Position numbers and translations under genes: made by a program
From: an uncultured Bacilli bacterium
GTDB lineage: Bacteria; Bacillota_I; Bacilli_A; RF39; UBA660
NCBI GenBank assembly: GCA_947631295.1
Contig: CANRKU010000008.1
Location: 1 to 50,580 of the forward strand
Direction of reading: 5' to 3'
Length of the DNA: 50,580 bases
Notes under the pieces: model-generated
What the model was told of the DNA's origin: nothing
The model's database searches: none
Seen by the model: the letters and a program-made list of their open reading frames with translations, nothing else
Shown: positions 49,267 to 50,580 of the stretch, piece by piece
Layout: every line of letters begins with the position of its first letter
Numbering within the stretch: the stretch's first letter is position 1

Positions 49267-50580
49267 TTATTTTTCTTCAAAACTCACATGAAATTGTTCA
49301 TCAACTATAATCGTATATTGATATACTTCTAATACTTTATTTTCCTGATCTTTAAAAGAAATATGAATCATTGTAGTTCCCATTTTTTTAGGAATAAGAT
49401 GCAAATCTATATCATAATTAAAATTTTCAAACAAGGCATTATTATAATCAAACTTAGCCTCTAAAATTTCTGGATTATCAATCATGATATCAGTATTAGG
49501 AGATACTACATTATTATTAGAATATGGAGGTACTTTTACACAAAAGGAAATATATTGATATTTATTTTTCTTTTCATATCCAATATGATAAAAATCTAAC
49601 CTTTGTAACATTCTATTAATATCATAATGATAATCTGTTTTTTCACTTAAGAAATCTTTCACTAAATATTTTTGTTCCCCTTCAATATCTGCATAAATTT
49701 CATTACTTTTTGCACAGGTAAAATAATATTCATAAAATTCATTTTCATAAAACAAATCCAAAGTTTCAGTACAAATACCATTGGATTCATCTATAATCGT
49801 AATAATCGGATTATGCAATCTATTAAACTCATCATAATTACGATTATATAATCTAGTTCTAAATGTAAAAACACCTATAATCAATAAAATAATCATCAAA
49901 GCAACTACTACCATAATAGCAATACTCTTTTTAGCAATTTTATTATTTTCTAACCAAAAGATATTTCTTATTAGATTATTTACACTTTTTATTTGTAAAA
50001 TCAAATACATGATAGAGGAACCTGAAATATTTAATATAAAATCATCAATATCAAAACTTCCAGAAGCGGTTAATAACTGTACTAATTCAATACCAAATAC
50101 TATTAAAGTAATTGTAAAAAGAAATCTTTTAAATTGATTTTGCTTGGGAAATAGCATAGGAAGAAAAAAAGCCATAGGCATTAGTGCAATAACATTACCA
50201 AATAAATTCAGAAGGATTGTACGATTATCATACATACTATTAAATTCTTTGATAAACCCAATAATCGTTTTAAATGGAATAAAATTTATGGAGGTTTTTA
50301 TATAGTTCATAAACTCTTTACTAAACTAATGAATAAAAGTTAATCCATTTCTTCCCCACATAGCATCAAATAAAGTTAACGTGATAAGTAACACTAAATA
50401 TAAAAGAAAAAAGATCCATAAATTTACCTTCATAGGTTTATTACTTTTTTTATATTTGGATAATAGTAAGCCTCCAAAATACAAGAACAAGCAACTTCCA
50501 CATAATAAAAATAATCTACCAAATTCTGATAAATTCACATTAGGTATTAACTCTTCTATTAAATATATTAGCAAAAAGAA
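49267..50580 (-). pseudogene. VanZ-family membrane protein gene interrupted by an in-frame TAG, 5' end outside the window
   Basis: The upstream piece (50326-50574, open to the window edge) and the downstream piece (49267-50310) are in the same frame, separated by a TAG at 50328-50326 and five sense codons. Together they read as a VanZ protein: membrane segments, LTLFDAMWGRNG, then INFIPFKTI and LFGNVIALMPMAFFLP, then a C-terminal extracellular domain of about 170 residues. The TAG (CAT TAG TTT) could come from CAG. Other genes here (trmK) use TAG as stop, so recoding is unlikely. It may be a recent pseudogene, a sequencing error or a split gene. Confidence 0.75.

Noticed and set aside
49267-50580. 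Stop-codon recoding (TAG read as an amino acid)
   Set aside because: Ordinary genes in the window, such as trmK, end in TAG, and only one gene has an internal one.

Overview
The window is A+T-rich chromosomal DNA from a low-GC Bacillota, most likely a gut-type member of class Bacilli related to Erysipelotrichia or RF39-like lineages; the genus cannot be read from the sequence. Supporting evidence is synteny with Bacillus subtilis blocks (dnaG-rpoD-trmK-yqfQ, yqeG-yqeH, truB, yutI-yutH-yutD-yunB, dacB-spmA-spmB with rluB nearby) and a set of sporulation genes: pro-sigma-K, YunB, SpmA, SpmB, a DacB/DacF-type carboxypeptidase and a YutH-like coat protein. The organism is therefore probably an endospore former, or descends from one. 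Most genes lie on the minus strand.

Layout. 1-4.2 kb: 3' part of gltX, tRNA-Gln(CUG), prepilin peptidase, PilC/GspF-type pilus platform protein and YqfQ. 4.2-7.8 kb: trmK, rpoD, dnaG. 8.1-11.7 kb: a membrane protein, a nucleotidyltransferase, a deoxyribosyltransferase-like protein, a Nudix hydrolase, yqeH and yqeG. 11.7-15.5 kb: a membrane-anchored polysaccharide deacetylase with Ig-like domains, sigK and an unknown protein. 15.6-19 kb: murE, truB and nfo. 18.9-21.4 kb: four type IV pilin-like genes, three of them behind their own promoter. 21.5-25.6 kb: a cation diffusion facilitator, a FAD/Rieske oxidoreductase, and pyrG with a candidate attenuator leader. 25.9-29.2 kb: exoA, a Nudix hydrolase, mutY, and a MvaI/BcnI-type endonuclease gene that lacks a normal start codon.

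29.25-37.5 kb: an array of 11 tRNA genes interrupted by a 7.1-kb integrative element. The element is bounded by a perfect 50-bp direct repeat of the 3' half of tRNA-Val(UAC). The intact tRNA-Val and a strong promoter that probably once drove the whole array now lie on the far side of it. The core looks like that of a phage satellite (PICI-like): tyrosine integrase and Xre repressor in one direction, and divergently an Xis-like HTH protein, a prim-pol replication protein and an iteron-like array. The opposite end carries cargo: two paralogous Xre regulators, each divergent from a small membrane protein, then a tight three-gene membrane/SHOCT operon. No capsid, terminase or conjugation gene was recognised. 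This cargo is the best candidate for an undescribed system.

37.5-50.6 kb: an S1-domain protein, NifU-like protein, YutH, a coiled-coil protein, DUF1292, YutD, YunB, a tail-anchored protein, ferredoxin, rluB, dinG, spmB, spmA, dacB, a lipoprotein, an Ig-like protein, and a VanZ-like gene split by an in-frame TAG. No CRISPR array, rRNA gene or complete insertion sequence was seen.
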